Positions 50,801 to 59,600 of a stretch of 64,000 bases of DNA are shown one piece after another (the stretch's first letter is position 1; each line of letters opens with the position of its first letter). The position numbers were made by a program, and so were the translations under genes. Source of the stretch: Daphnia pulex (Eukaryota; Arthropoda; Branchiopoda; Diplostraca; Daphniidae); NCBI RefSeq assembly GCF_021134715.1, contig NC_060023.1:10974001-11038000 (forward strand), in the 5' to 3' direction. The notes under the pieces are model-generated. The model was not told where the DNA came from. It searched no databases and saw only the letters and a list, made by a program, of their open reading frames with translations.

Positions 50801-53213
50801 CCGTGATCAGCCCTACGCAGGTGGTTCTTGGCCGTCCAACTCCATACTTTGTGCCTAGTGGTGAGCGGGCTCAAGGGCCTATGAATCAAAGTGCTACTCC
50901 AGAACACGTCCCTGAAACAGACAAGGTAAATTTTTGTTATTTATTTCTTTATTCGCAATTTTGTTTACTTTTCCCATTTCTTTTAAATTTAAATAGTTGG
51001 AAAGAAGACGGCGACGTAGTTCAACTGAAATGGATCCCCTTCAATTGGAAGAATCAAATGATGCCAGCGATGCCGCTGCTGCTTTAATGTGTAAAGCCGC
51101 TGAAACTGTTGCCGCCGCGCTTCGGCCCCCTTCTCCGCTTCAATCTCCCCCTCTGCATCAACCTCCTACTCCGCATCAACCTCCTACTCCGCATCAACCT
51201 CCTACTCCGCATCAGCCTCCTACTCCGCATCAGCCTTCTAGTCCGCTTCAGCCTCCTTCTCCGCTTCAGCCTCCTACTCCGCTTCAGCCTCCTACTCCAT
51301 ACAAGACCGATCAAACACTTGAAAATGACCTTATCAATGAATGTCAGCGCCTCGAAGATTATCCATGCATAGAAAGGGCTAAATTGCGTAACCAACGGTT
51401 GGTTGAACTCTTTGGTGAGGATTCAACAAATCCTAGCGAAATTTTAAAATCTACGCCATCTGTTTCAGGGAATGTACCTGTAGTTGCACTGGCTCAGAGT
51501 ACGCCTATAATCGCCGAACAGAAAACAAGAAAACCAAGAAGAACTGCCAACAGTAAATTGGTTCCTGGAGATGATTCAATAAGCTCTGCCTGTGCTAGGG
51601 CACAGGTTTATTCTTTGAGTCCTCAAGCTAATCGCCGAAAGTCCCAACGACGCTCAACCAACTCCCAAATTGCCACGTCAAGAGAAGACGAAAATTTAAT
51701 TCAGGAATTGTTGGCTTTATCACGATTAAACAGTGTAATTGATCCCGTAGCAAAGTCTCCATTAAACAAAAGGAAAAGGAGGTCGGATTCGACGAACAGG
51801 GAAAAGAATGCTTCGACTAGTGAACTCTCGTCTGAAAAGAGATCAAAGCGAAAACGAATTTCTAATGTGAGTGTTGTGATGAGTGAAGAGCAGTCTTTAG
51901 CCACGAATGAAGTCGTGCCAATTTCTACACCGTCCTCCAGTTCACCAAAAGAAGATATCGATGTTGTGTCATTTGTCGAGTCCGTTTCTGATAGTCCAAC
52001 AAAGAACAAGAAAAGCCAGAAAACCTCAAAAGAAAAGGTGAAGTCTTCCACTAAATTAAAAGCCAAGTCAACCAGTCCAAATGTGAGGGGCATGGCAACT
52101 CGAAGCACCCCAGTTAAACTATTCAAATCCTCGTTACCTCCATATGCTCGCAAGTGCGTCAGCTATCGGCAGTCGGCTGGTGTCAAGAAAATGCCAACGC
52201 CAAGGAAAGTACCGATGGATGCTGATGTCACCGACGAAGAAAGAAGTTTGGTATCAGATTCAGCTGATCTTGTTGAAGTAATCGACAGCAATTTACCTGT
52301 TAGCACTTCTGTGGTCGATGACGTTCAACCTAGTAAAAATGACGATGGAAAAGGAGAAGACGATTATCATAAAACCCGGTCAACCGATCAGTTTTCAGAT
52401 ACACAGATGGAGACATCTGTAACTTCTGAAAATATCCCTCAACAATTGAATGAAGATCAACCAGAAATAGTCATGGAAGTTGAAACGTTAACTGAAAATG
52501 CGCCAAAAGAACCAGAAGTATTAATGGAAGTCATCGGTCAAGACGCACTAACCCAACCAAATATCTTCGTTGCGGATGCACCAGTAGATTCCACAAGTGT
52601 GTTGTTAGATAAAGCTGTTGATCATGGGGAATCTAGTGAGGATATCGTGGTTAGTGCTACTAGTGAAAACAGTTGTTTAGTGCTAGATACACTACCTGAA
52701 GGCTCAACGTTGTCCACCAACAGCTCTGTGCCGAACAGTTGTGCAGAAAACCCGCATGAACGTATTTGTAGCTCGGAAACCACAATGAGTCCTTTATGCG
52801 AACAAAGACTTCCCTTGACAGAAGAACCACCACTTGCTGTGCTTAGTGAAGCCTCTCCAGCAAACTGCGTTGAAGCCTCGTCACCTTACCGGGACCAAAA
52901 GTTGAAATCGACCCAGAAATTATCTTCTCCAAACGCGATTGCATCCAAAGAAAAAACCAATCGAGCTTCCAACACGAAACTGAAAAATTACCTCCGATTA
53001 CAAAATCTAAGCACCACGTCTCCTCAAATCCATCCTACGGTGAATGACTTATCTGTTTCAGAGGGAAATTCAGGTACTCAGGTAAAATCACCTGCTAGTA
53101 GTAATCGTCAGCAATTCCAACCTCAAACAAATGTAATTATGGACAAGGAGCTTGTAAACAAAATGAGGAAACAGTTGAGGATGAGCAAGCAAATTGATCT
53201 CTACTCTCAATGA
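47834..53213 (+). CDS. NPAT: LisH-domain long disordered protein, NPAT / Mxc (multi sex combs) homologue (4 exons)
   Basis: Exons: 47834-48890, 48953-50675, 50745-50925 and 50997-53213, in phase, giving 1725 residues. The N-terminus (SDISKLIFHHLVKEGYESSA, then SLVNLIENYFETKENI about 50 residues later) fits a LisH domain followed by the helical segment of NPAT/Mxc. The rest is Ser/Thr/Pro- and Lys/Arg-rich, with basic nuclear-type clusters (KRRRRSS near residue 670, LERRRRRSS at the start of exon 4) and many SP/TP sites that could be CDK targets. The C-terminus ends LRMSKQIDLYSQ. NPAT/Mxc is a cyclin E-CDK2 substrate that builds the histone locus body and drives S-phase histone transcription. 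Length is near that of fly Mxc (about 1.8 kb codons) and longer than human NPAT. The assignment depends on the N-terminus and could be another LisH protein. Confidence 0.58.
48160..48393 (+). repeat. NPAT: Degenerate 18-residue coding repeats, consensus TCDASVNTE
   Basis: At least five copies of a motif close to (T/S)(C/S)DASVNTE recur every 16-19 residues at about residues 109-187 of the NPAT-like protein (SDASVNTD, CDASINTE, CDVSVNTE, SDSSCNTE, CDASVNTE). A weaker sixth (CEGSVNTA) lies near residue 250. They arose by tandem duplication within exon 1. Confidence 0.85.
51120..51302 (+). repeat. NPAT: 18-nt tandem repeat coding PPTPHQ hexapeptides
   Basis: About ten in-frame copies of an 18-nt unit encode PPTPHQ, PPTPLQ or PPSPLQ in the NPAT-like protein, starting at FGPLL-opposite (sense: ALRPPSPLQS). 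The unit provides an array of TP/SP sites. Copies 3-6 are almost identical in DNA, which indicates recent expansion. Confidence 0.9.
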
Positions 53214-53321
53214 ATAATTACGGCATTTTGATACTAACGGTTAATACTTTGTTGTACATTGCTTTTTCACGTCAGATTTGAATTAATATTTAACATGGAA
53301 TTTTCCCTCTTGTTCGAGTTC

Positions 53322-53327
53322 AATAAA
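53322..53327 (+). terminator. NPAT: Poly(A) signal of the NPAT-like gene
   Basis: AATAAA lies 109 nt after the TGA stop at 53211-53213, in the sequence TTCAATAAAGG. It is the first canonical hexamer downstream and at a normal distance. Confidence 0.7.
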
Positions 53328-53940
53328 GGTTTTACGACATGAAATCTACTTTTCAAGTACTTTCTAGATTATTCGTCTTTGAAATTTCACCTTGGAACAT
53401 TAATGTTGCTTCCTATATGCCGACTGGAATTATTTCGTTTTTTGGTGGCCATTTTCTTTAAGCGTTTGCCGATTTGTTCTTCGTTTGGTTGCTTCCTTGG
53501 TGAATATTTTGACTATCTATATTTTTTATTCTATTAAAGATTTCTAAGTTATTCATTTGGTAAGATGATTTTTTATGATCTAACAGATGTTAAAATGTTG
53601 GCTGAATTCGGATGACGGGTTAGATGACACATGCAACCTTTTCTGTTGAATATCTATGCAGTGCAGAATTAGTAGGTCACTAGAGCAGCACGCACTTGAT
53701 TCCTTCCATCTCAGATGGAAAAAGGACTCGTCTATTCTGTGATTTTATGTCATCAGGAAACTTGGGATGCTCTAATTATTATCATACTTGTGTACCCAAC
53801 CAGGTTTTATGTTTTCACGCTCCTATCCACGGACGGATGAAAATTACTCGGCTTACTTTACATGGGTAGTCAATTTTACCGGAATAATACGCCGTGACAA
53901 TTTACGTAACGAACAGCTCGAGAAGTTCTTCTATCCCCGG
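53328..53940. other. Intergenic spacer before the Tyr/Thr-rich repeat array
   Basis: AT-rich sequence without a recognisable gene or element. It separates the NPAT-like gene from the duplicated units that begin near 53945. Confidence 0.5.
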
Positions 53941-53944
53941 GGGA

Positions 53945-54240
53945 ACATTACGTAAAACTGTAAATGTTGTGGAGTAGAGGTTGGGTGAGAATGACACGTG
54001 CTTCATCATTATTAAGCAGGTACAAACTATTTGGTATTCATTTTGATTTTTGGTTTTTGTAGACCCATCCCCCAACCTGCAGAAGGAAAGGCCAGTTTGC
54101 ATTTTCTTCAATCGAAGGTCACGGAGATCATTAGGTAAAAACGTTTCATGCAGTGATGTAGAGGTTGGGTGAGAACGGGAAGTTTTGCATTATTATCAAG
54201 AAGGTAGAATAACCGCAAGGCTTAAGAGGAGGGGTGAGAA
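53945..54240. repeat. Upstream repeats of the array promoters (two copies here, a third at 54690-54790)
   Basis: A block containing GTAGAGGTTGGGTGAGAA, then TTTTGCAT/TCATTATTA and AGAAGGTA, occurs at about 53965-54025, 54155-54215 and 54712-54765. The latter two continue into AACCGCAAGGCTTAAGAGG and then a TATA promoter. The preceding CGTAAAACTG is also shared. These are duplicated 5' flanks of the array's native promoters. Confidence 0.75.
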
Positions 54241-54247
54241 AAAGTCG

Positions 54248-54361
54248 TATAAAAAGGCGAGAGAAAAGTCGACAGGGATCAGTCGAGCGAGTATCTCCGA
54301 CACGGTAACATCTACAGTGCACTTTTTGCCACTAGCTGCATTCATCAGTTTTCAATCATGG
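54248..54361 (+). pseudogene. Array unit 1: promoter and first exon without a following coding exon
   Basis: TATAAAA at 54248-54254 precedes an initiator TCAGT at 54279-54283, with the A 33 nt after the first T of the TATA box, the normal spacing. The short transcribed leader ends CAATCATGG|gtaaat with ATG at 54358-54360. The next segment looks like the usual intron but ends tattgtctaTTCG, where another promoter copy begins instead of an exon. The unit therefore lacks its coding exon and is a solo first exon. Confidence 0.6.
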
Positions 54362-54445
54362 GTAAATATTCTGTCGAATTATTCTGTGTTACATGGAGTT
54401 TAAATATGCCAGTTATTGAATAGCCAAATTATTTATTGTCTATTC

Positions 54446-54568
54446 GTAAAAAGGAGAAAAAAGGTGATAGAAATCAGTCGAGTGAGAATCTCCGACACGG
54501 TAATTGCAGTCTGCAGTGCACTATTCGTTACCAACTGCATTCTTCGTATTATCAGTTCGCAATCATGG
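54446..54568 (+). pseudogene. Array unit 2: second solo promoter/first exon, TATA box damaged
   Basis: The expected TCGTATAAAAGG reads TTCGTAAAAAGG, so the TATA box is broken. The initiator AATCAGTCGAG (about 54473-54482) and the leader are kept, and the first exon again ends CAATCATGG|gtaaat (ATG 54565-54567). No coding exon follows before the next promoter at 54810. Confidence 0.55.
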
Positions 54569-54809
54569 GTAAATATTCTGTTTATTTACACGGAGTTTTT
54601 GTACCAATTCTTTTTTTATTTGATAATTTACCAGTCACAATCGGAAAAATTTGATGTTCACGCTTGGAGGTCACAAGAAACATTTCGTAAAACTGGCATG
54701 CGGTGGTGTAGACTGTAGAGGTTAGGTGAGAACCGGACGTTTTGCATCATTATCAGAAAGGTACAATAGCCGCAAGGCTTAAGAGGTGGATCAGGGTGAG
54801 AAAAAGTCG

Positions 54810-55323
54810 TATAAAAGGAGAGAAAAGGTTATAGAAATCAGTCGAGTGAGTATCTCCGACACGGCAACAGCAACTGCAGTGCACAATATGTCAGCAACTG
54901 CCTTCTTCGTCGCTTTACTGTTCTCAATCATGGCCAAATGTTATTACTGTCTGTGTCTCTACTTGACTCTACTTTTTTCTATGTTTGTAAATATGCTTAT
55001 TATTATTGAATGAAAATGTTTAAATTGATCAACTGTCTAGTAAACTATGTCGTCGTGCTGATGTTGGGGAATGTATCGGCTCGTTCAACCATTGGTGTAC
55101 TGATGTCTTCTGGGTATGGCGGGTATGAAACCGCGACGCCGCACGTTACTACACCGAGGCCCCTAAGTACTACACTACCAAGTCTCCAGATTATTACACC
55201 ACTACTTCGCTGCCCCGAACTACTACACCGAATCCCCGAAATATTATTCTTCCCCGAGCTACGCCATCAAAGGGTCGAGTACTACAACGAGTCCCATAAT
55301 GTCTACACCACTACATATCATGG
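54810..55323 (+). pseudogene. Array unit 3: promoter, first exon and frameshifted repeat exon
   Basis: This has the best core promoter of the array: TATAAAA at 54810-54816 and initiator TCAGT at 54838-54842 (spacing 30). An extra upstream ATG at 54887 would code MSATAFFVALLFSIM, a signal-like stretch. The donor is mutated (ATGGCCAAAT in place of ATGGGTAAAT), and reading through stops at TGA 55011-55013. The second exon (55041-55323) starts NYVVVLMLGNVS and SSGYGGYE, but then shifts frame relative to the YYTEAPKYYTTKSPDYYTT text that follows. As written it cannot give a normal family protein. Confidence 0.65.
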
Positions 55324-55393
55324 GTAAATATTCTGTTACATGGAATTTAAATATGCCAACTATTGAATATCCAAATCATTTATTGTCTAGTCG

Positions 55394-55922
55394 TATAACA
55401 GGAGAGAAGGCGATAGATACAGTCAAATGGTTATCACCGACATGGCAACAACTGTAGTGCAGTAGTGGTCACCAACTGCATTCTTCGTCGTACCATCAGT
55501 TTTGCAATCATGGGTAAATTTTTTTTTTCCTGAGGTGTGAATTCGTGTTTTCTATTTTTCAACATGGCAGTTATTTTTGCATATTAATTTTTCAATTTAA
55601 ATATTGTTTAGTAACTATTTTGTCGTGCTGCTGTTGGGTGTCGTTTCGTTGATGGCTGAGTCGACCACTGGTGTACTAATGTCTCCTGGGTATGGCGGAT
55701 ACCAAAGCACGACGCCGCCGTCTTACTATGCAACAACAACAAATGACACGACCAGTTACTACACCGAGGCCCCCAAGGAACCGGAGTATTACACAACTAC
55801 AAATGCCGCGCCAGCTTATTACACCGAGGCTCCCAAGTACTACTCTGCTTCCAGCTACTACACCGAGGTTCCAGCTTATTACACCACTGAAACAGTTGAA
55901 TACTACACCGAAGTAATCATGG
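55394..55922 (+). pseudogene. Array unit 4: promoter, first exon and NYFVV-type repeat exon with a 1-nt deletion
   Basis: The promoter has TATAACA at 55394-55400, directly after ttgtctag. The first exon ends ATCATGG (ATG 55510-55512). The coding exon (55612-55922) is otherwise the most complete of its type: NYFVVLLLGVVSLMAESTTG, SPGYGGYQSTTPPSYY, YYTEAPKYYSASSYYTEV. It starts TAACTATTTT, one A shorter than the sister exon at 57342 (TAAACTATTTT), so ATGG joins it out of frame. It ends GTAATCATGG|gtaaat, offering a donor to the next exon. Confidence 0.6.
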
Positions 55923-56030
55923 GTAAATATTATGATTTTATTCTATTGAAATATGAATCAACTCTACTTTAATTTTTTTAATATATTAGTTATTATTGCA
56001 TTTGAATGTTCTAATTATTTTTTTGTCTGG

Positions 56031-56444
56031 TAAACAATGGCCTGCTGCTGTTAGGTGCTGAATCGTTGATGGCTGGATTGACCACTGGTGTGCCGATGTC
56101 TCCTGGATATGGCGGTTATCAAACCACAACGACGGCGTCTGACTGCACGACAACAACATAGGCAACGACCAGTTACTACACTGAGGCCTCCAAGTACTAC
56201 ACCACCAATGTTCCAGATTGTTATACAAAAACATAAGCTGACCCGAGTTACTACACAGAAGCCCCGAAGTATTATTCTTCCCCGAGTTCCACCACCAAGT
56301 CATCGGAGTATTACACAACTACGTATGCAGCGCCAGCTTACTACACCGTGGCTCCCAAGTACTACTTTGCTCTCAGCTACTGCACCGAGGCTCCAGCTTA
56401 TTACACCACTAAAATAGTTGAATACTACACCAAAGTAATCATGG
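56031..56444 (+). pseudogene. Array unit 5: NNGLL-type repeat exon with lost acceptor and nonsense codon
   Basis: The 3' splice site reads tttgtctGG in place of tttgtctAG, so the exon cannot be spliced normally. The frame VNNGLLLLGAESLMAGLTTG, SPGYGGYQTTTTASDCTTT hits TAG at 56159-56161, where the sister copy at 56556 has TAC. A later indel near ACAAAAACATAAGC shifts frame again before the YYT-rich 3' part. Three independent lesions make this a clear pseudo-exon. Confidence 0.8.
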
Positions 56445-56555
56445 GTAAATATTATGATTTTTGTTTCATTGAGATGTTAATCAACTCTACTTTAATTTTT
56501 TAAATATGTTAGTTATTATTGCATATGAATGTTCTAATTATTTTTTTTTGTCTAG

Positions 56556-56873
56556 TAAACAATGGCCTGCTGCTGTTGGGTGTTGAATCGTTGATGACTG
56601 GATTGACCACTGGTGTGCCGATGTCTCCTGGATATGGCGGTTATCAAACCACAACGCCGGCGTCTGACTGCACGACAACAACATACGCAACGACCAGTTA
56701 CTACACCGTCAAGTGTCCAGATTATTACATTATGCTCTCTCGAACTACTTACGCCAAATCCCCGAAGTATTATTCTTCCTCGTGCTACACTACTAGAGGG
56801 TCGAGCACTCCGCCGAGGTTCCCAAATAATACACCACCAAGGCACCGGAGTACTGCACAACTGCATATCATGG
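56556..56873 (+). CDS. Array unit 6: NNGLL-type repeat exon, open but without its own promoter
   Basis: This exon follows an intact tttttttgtctag acceptor and is open throughout. It codes NNGLLLLGVESLMTGLTTG, SPGYGGYQTTTPASDCTTT and a shortened, partly frame-shifted repeat part (SYYTVKCPDYYI, then Arg/Pro-rich text). It ends CATATCATGG|gtaaat. It has no promoter or first exon directly upstream, so it could only be expressed by splicing from unit 4 past the broken unit 5. The function is unknown. Confidence 0.45.
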
Positions 56874-56948
56874 GTAAATATACTGTTACATGGAATTTCA
56901 ATGTGCCAACTATTGAATATTCAAATTATTTGTTGTCTAGACTAGTCG

Positions 56949-57668
56949 TATAAAAGGAGATAAAAGGCGAAAGAAATAAGCAGTCGTGTGATGTTCGTGT
57001 CGACTCAAGTACTTCACCACTAAAGCTCCAGAGTGTTACATCACAACTGATGTTGCCCCGAGCTACTACACCAAAGCGTCTGAGTAGTATACTGAGGCCC
57101 CTAATTACTGCACCACCAAGGCAGTACTACACCACTACAATCAGTCGAGTGGTCATCTCCGATATGGCAACAACTGCAGTGCAGTAGTCGTCACCAACTG
57201 CATTCTTCGTCGTACCAACTGTTTTGCAATCACGGGTAAATATTTTTTTTCTGGAGATGTGAATCACCTTCTACATTTATTCTATATTTTTAAATGCCAG
57301 TTATTATTGCATATTAATGTTTCAATTGAATTATTGTTTAGTAAACTATTTTGTCGTGCTGCTGTTGGGTGTCGTTTCGTTGATGGGTGAGTCGACCACT
57401 GGTGTACTAATGTCTCCTGGGTATGGCGGATACCAAAGCACGACGCCGCCGTCTTACTATGCAACAACAACATACGACACGACCAGTTACTACACTGAGG
57501 TCCCCAAGTACTACACCACCAAGGAACCGGAGTATTACACAACTACAAATGCCGCGCCAGCTTATTACACCGAGGCTCCCAAGTACTACTCTGCTTCCAG
57601 CTACTACACCGAGGTTCCAGCTTATTACACCACTGAAACAGTTGAATACTACACCGAAGTAATCATGG
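56949..57668 (+). pseudogene. Array unit 7: promoter, disrupted leader and intact NYFVV-type repeat exon
   Basis: TATAAAA at 56949-56955 again follows ttgtctag closely. About 150 nt of YYT-coding-like sequence (about 56998-57136, with in-frame stops) is inserted between the TATA box and the initiator-like AATCAGTCGAG at 57139-57149. The start codon reads ACG (57232-57234) in place of ATG. The coding exon (57342-57668) is open: NYFVVLLLGVVSLMGESTTG, SPGYGGYQSTTPPSYY, YYTEVPKYYTTKEPEYYTT. It ends ATCATGG|gtaaat. The exon is sound but the unit's start is lost. Confidence 0.6.
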
Positions 57669-57780
57669 GTAAATATTATGATTGTTTTCATTGAGATGTG
57701 AATCAACTCTACTTTAATTTTTTATTATGTTAGTTATTATTGCATATTAATGTTCTAATTATTGTTTTTTTTTTGTCTAG

Positions 57781-58551
57781 TAAACAATGGTCTGCTGCTG
57801 TTGGGTGTTGAATCGTTGATGGCTGGATTGACCACTGGTATGCCGATGTCTCCTGGATATGGCGGTTATCAAACCACAACGACGGCGTCTGACTGCACGA
57901 CAACAATATACTCAACGACCAGTTACTACACTGAGGCCTCCAAGTACTACGCCACTAATGTTCCGGATTGTATACAAAAACATAAGCTGACCCGAGTTAC
58001 TACACAGAAGTCCCGAAATATTATTCTTCCCCGAGTTCCACCACCAAGTCATCGGAGTATTACACAACTACGTATGCAGCGCCAGCTTACTACACCGAGG
58101 TTCAAGTACTACTCTGCTCTCAGCTACTCCACCGAGGCTCCAGCTTATCACACCACTAACGGTCGAAAACTACACAGAAGTGCCAAAGTACTACTCTGCC
58201 CCGAGCTACACAACCCTAACTGAGGCGGCCAAGTATTACGTAGCCTCAACTTTCTACACAACTTTCTACACAACTGCCGCCCCTTCGTATTACGCTGAAC
58301 CAAAATACTACACTGAAGACCCAGTTTGCTACACCGCAACCTACGCTACACTCTGCTACTACACCGAAGCTCTGAAGTAGTACACTACGAAGGTACCTGA
58401 GTTCTATGCCACTACATACGATGCTCCGACCTGCTACACTGAAGCTCTTAAGTATTACTCTGCTCCGAGTTATTACACCACTAAGGGATCTGAATGTTAC
58501 ACCACGACCTACGCTTCTCCAGATAACTACAAGGAGGCTTCTAAATGCTAG
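57781..58551 (+). pseudogene. Array unit 8: terminal NNGLL-type exon with frameshifts and internal stop
   Basis: After a good acceptor the frame reads NNGLLLLGVESLMAGLTTG and SPGYGGYQTTTTASD, then shifts at CCGGATTGTATACAAAAAC (one base fewer than in unit 5). YYT-rich text continues in other frames for 500 nt. One frame gives AAKYYVASTFYTTFYTTAAP and stops at a TAG in CTGAAGTAGTACAC, and the repeat text resumes to a final AAATGCTAG at 58549-58551. This is the only exon with a true terminal end and poly(A) signal, so it represents the ancestral 3' exon of the family. Confidence 0.65.
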
Positions 58552-58608
58552 ATCTGAAATTGTTTTTCATGTGATTTCACTGAGAATTGTTGTTGATGTT
58601 GAATAAGA

Positions 58609-58614
58609 AATAAA
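58609..58614 (+). terminator. Poly(A) signal closing the repeat array
   Basis: AATAAA lies 58 nt after the last TAG of the array (58549-58551), in the context GAAATAAAG followed by a T-rich stretch. It is the only canonical signal correctly placed for the array genes. Confidence 0.65.
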
Positions 58615-58967
58615 GTTTTTTGTGGGTAAACATCTTGTAAAACTTTTCTTGAATCCTTCAAGCCTTTTGCCATTGCGAAGTGTTCTCATTGTTTTAGATA
58701 TTTCCTAATTAACTTATGTCTGAAAACTCTGCTAAACAACATTCTGAAGTGGACGAATTTCATTATCAGGTCAAGTTACGAGAGAAACGTACTACGTTCT
58801 CTAAATTTTCAAAGATGTTTACTGAAAGCAAGTCTTGAGATAAATGATGTAATATATTACAAGACACAATGAACAAATACTTAAAAAGGAATTGCTATTT
58901 AGTCCCACCTCCACCCACAATTCCACCACATTTTACAATCACATACATATACATTCACTTAAGTTAA

Positions 58968-59242
58968 CCCGTTGGCTGCCACGCCATACAACCCGTAGGT
59001 TGCTCTCTACTAATCTACGCGCCACGTCTGAAGGATCCATGACCAAGTGGGACTTGCCATTGCTGACAAGTCCGTGCTGACAAGGGAGGGGGGACTGAGG
59101 TGCATGGCCTTATAACAGGCTTGCCTTGCGGCAAATTTTGGGCTTGGCGACTCTCCGACCCCGCGGCTTGTAAGCCACGAGACCGAACAGCGCGGCCCGT
59201 GCAGGGGAGCTAGGGGAGAACAAAGGCGTGGCAGCCGACGGG
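58968..59242. mobile_element. piggyBac-type MITE, left-arm copy
   Basis: This is a 275-bp non-autonomous element with 18-bp terminal inverted repeats, CCCGTTGGCTGCCACGCC at one end and the complement of CCCGTCGGCTGCCACGCC at the other (one mismatch). It is flanked on both sides by TTAA (58964-58967 and 59243-59246). TTAA target duplication with termini beginning CCC is the hallmark of the piggyBac superfamily. The interior is GC-rich and has no transposase. It was present before the arms were duplicated because the same copy sits in the right arm. Confidence 0.82.
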
Positions 59243-59600
59243 TTAACTAACACTAACACAAATATATTACCAACAACAAATGATGATCCGCGCTGACATT
59301 TTGGAGATACCGGCGAAGTTTTGGTGTCCATCTTCTCGACGTTTCCTCTGCATTACCTGAATAAAGAGAAAACAATTCTGATTAGTGACATGCCAATAAA
59401 AGTTACATAATATACATAGAAATATAGTCAGGTTTTTAAGCTCAAACATTTAAAGATGCAATTTTTTTAACTTAAAATCAAGCTTGCAATATTGAGAACT
59501 GTAAACAGAACAAAGCTCACTTGCTAGTCTTTGAAAAAAAATTCCGGAAGTAGACCGGAAGTAACCACAGCGCCTCAACCATTGAGCTGTCGTCAAATTA

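Larger units (their letters stand above)
53945..58620 (+). other. Tandem array of YYTEAP-type secreted protein gene units, mostly degenerate
   Basis: The array is built from two modules. Module 1 is a promoter/first exon with TCGTATAAAAGGAG, an initiator ATCAGTCGAG, CTCCGACACGG and an exon ending AATCATGG|gtaaat. Module 2 is an exon beginning after tgtctag or tgtttag with TAAAC(T/A)AT, coding a hydrophobic stretch, then SPGYGGYQ and repeats such as YYTEAPKYYTT. The ATG leftover G plus TA codes Val, so the signal-like N-terminus is split by the intron. Module 1 occurs at about 54248, 54446, 54810, 55394 and 56949; module 2 at 55041, 55612, 56031, 56556, 57342 and 57781. YYTEAP proteins are, from memory, a large secreted family in Daphnia with unknown role (matrix, cuticle or adhesive are guesses). 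Confidence 0.75.

Noticed and set aside
59110..59449. Minus-strand frames of 73 and 60 codons (and their copies at 63291-63630)
   Set aside because: The larger one runs across the MITE terminus, and identity between copies reflects the palindrome, not coding constraint.
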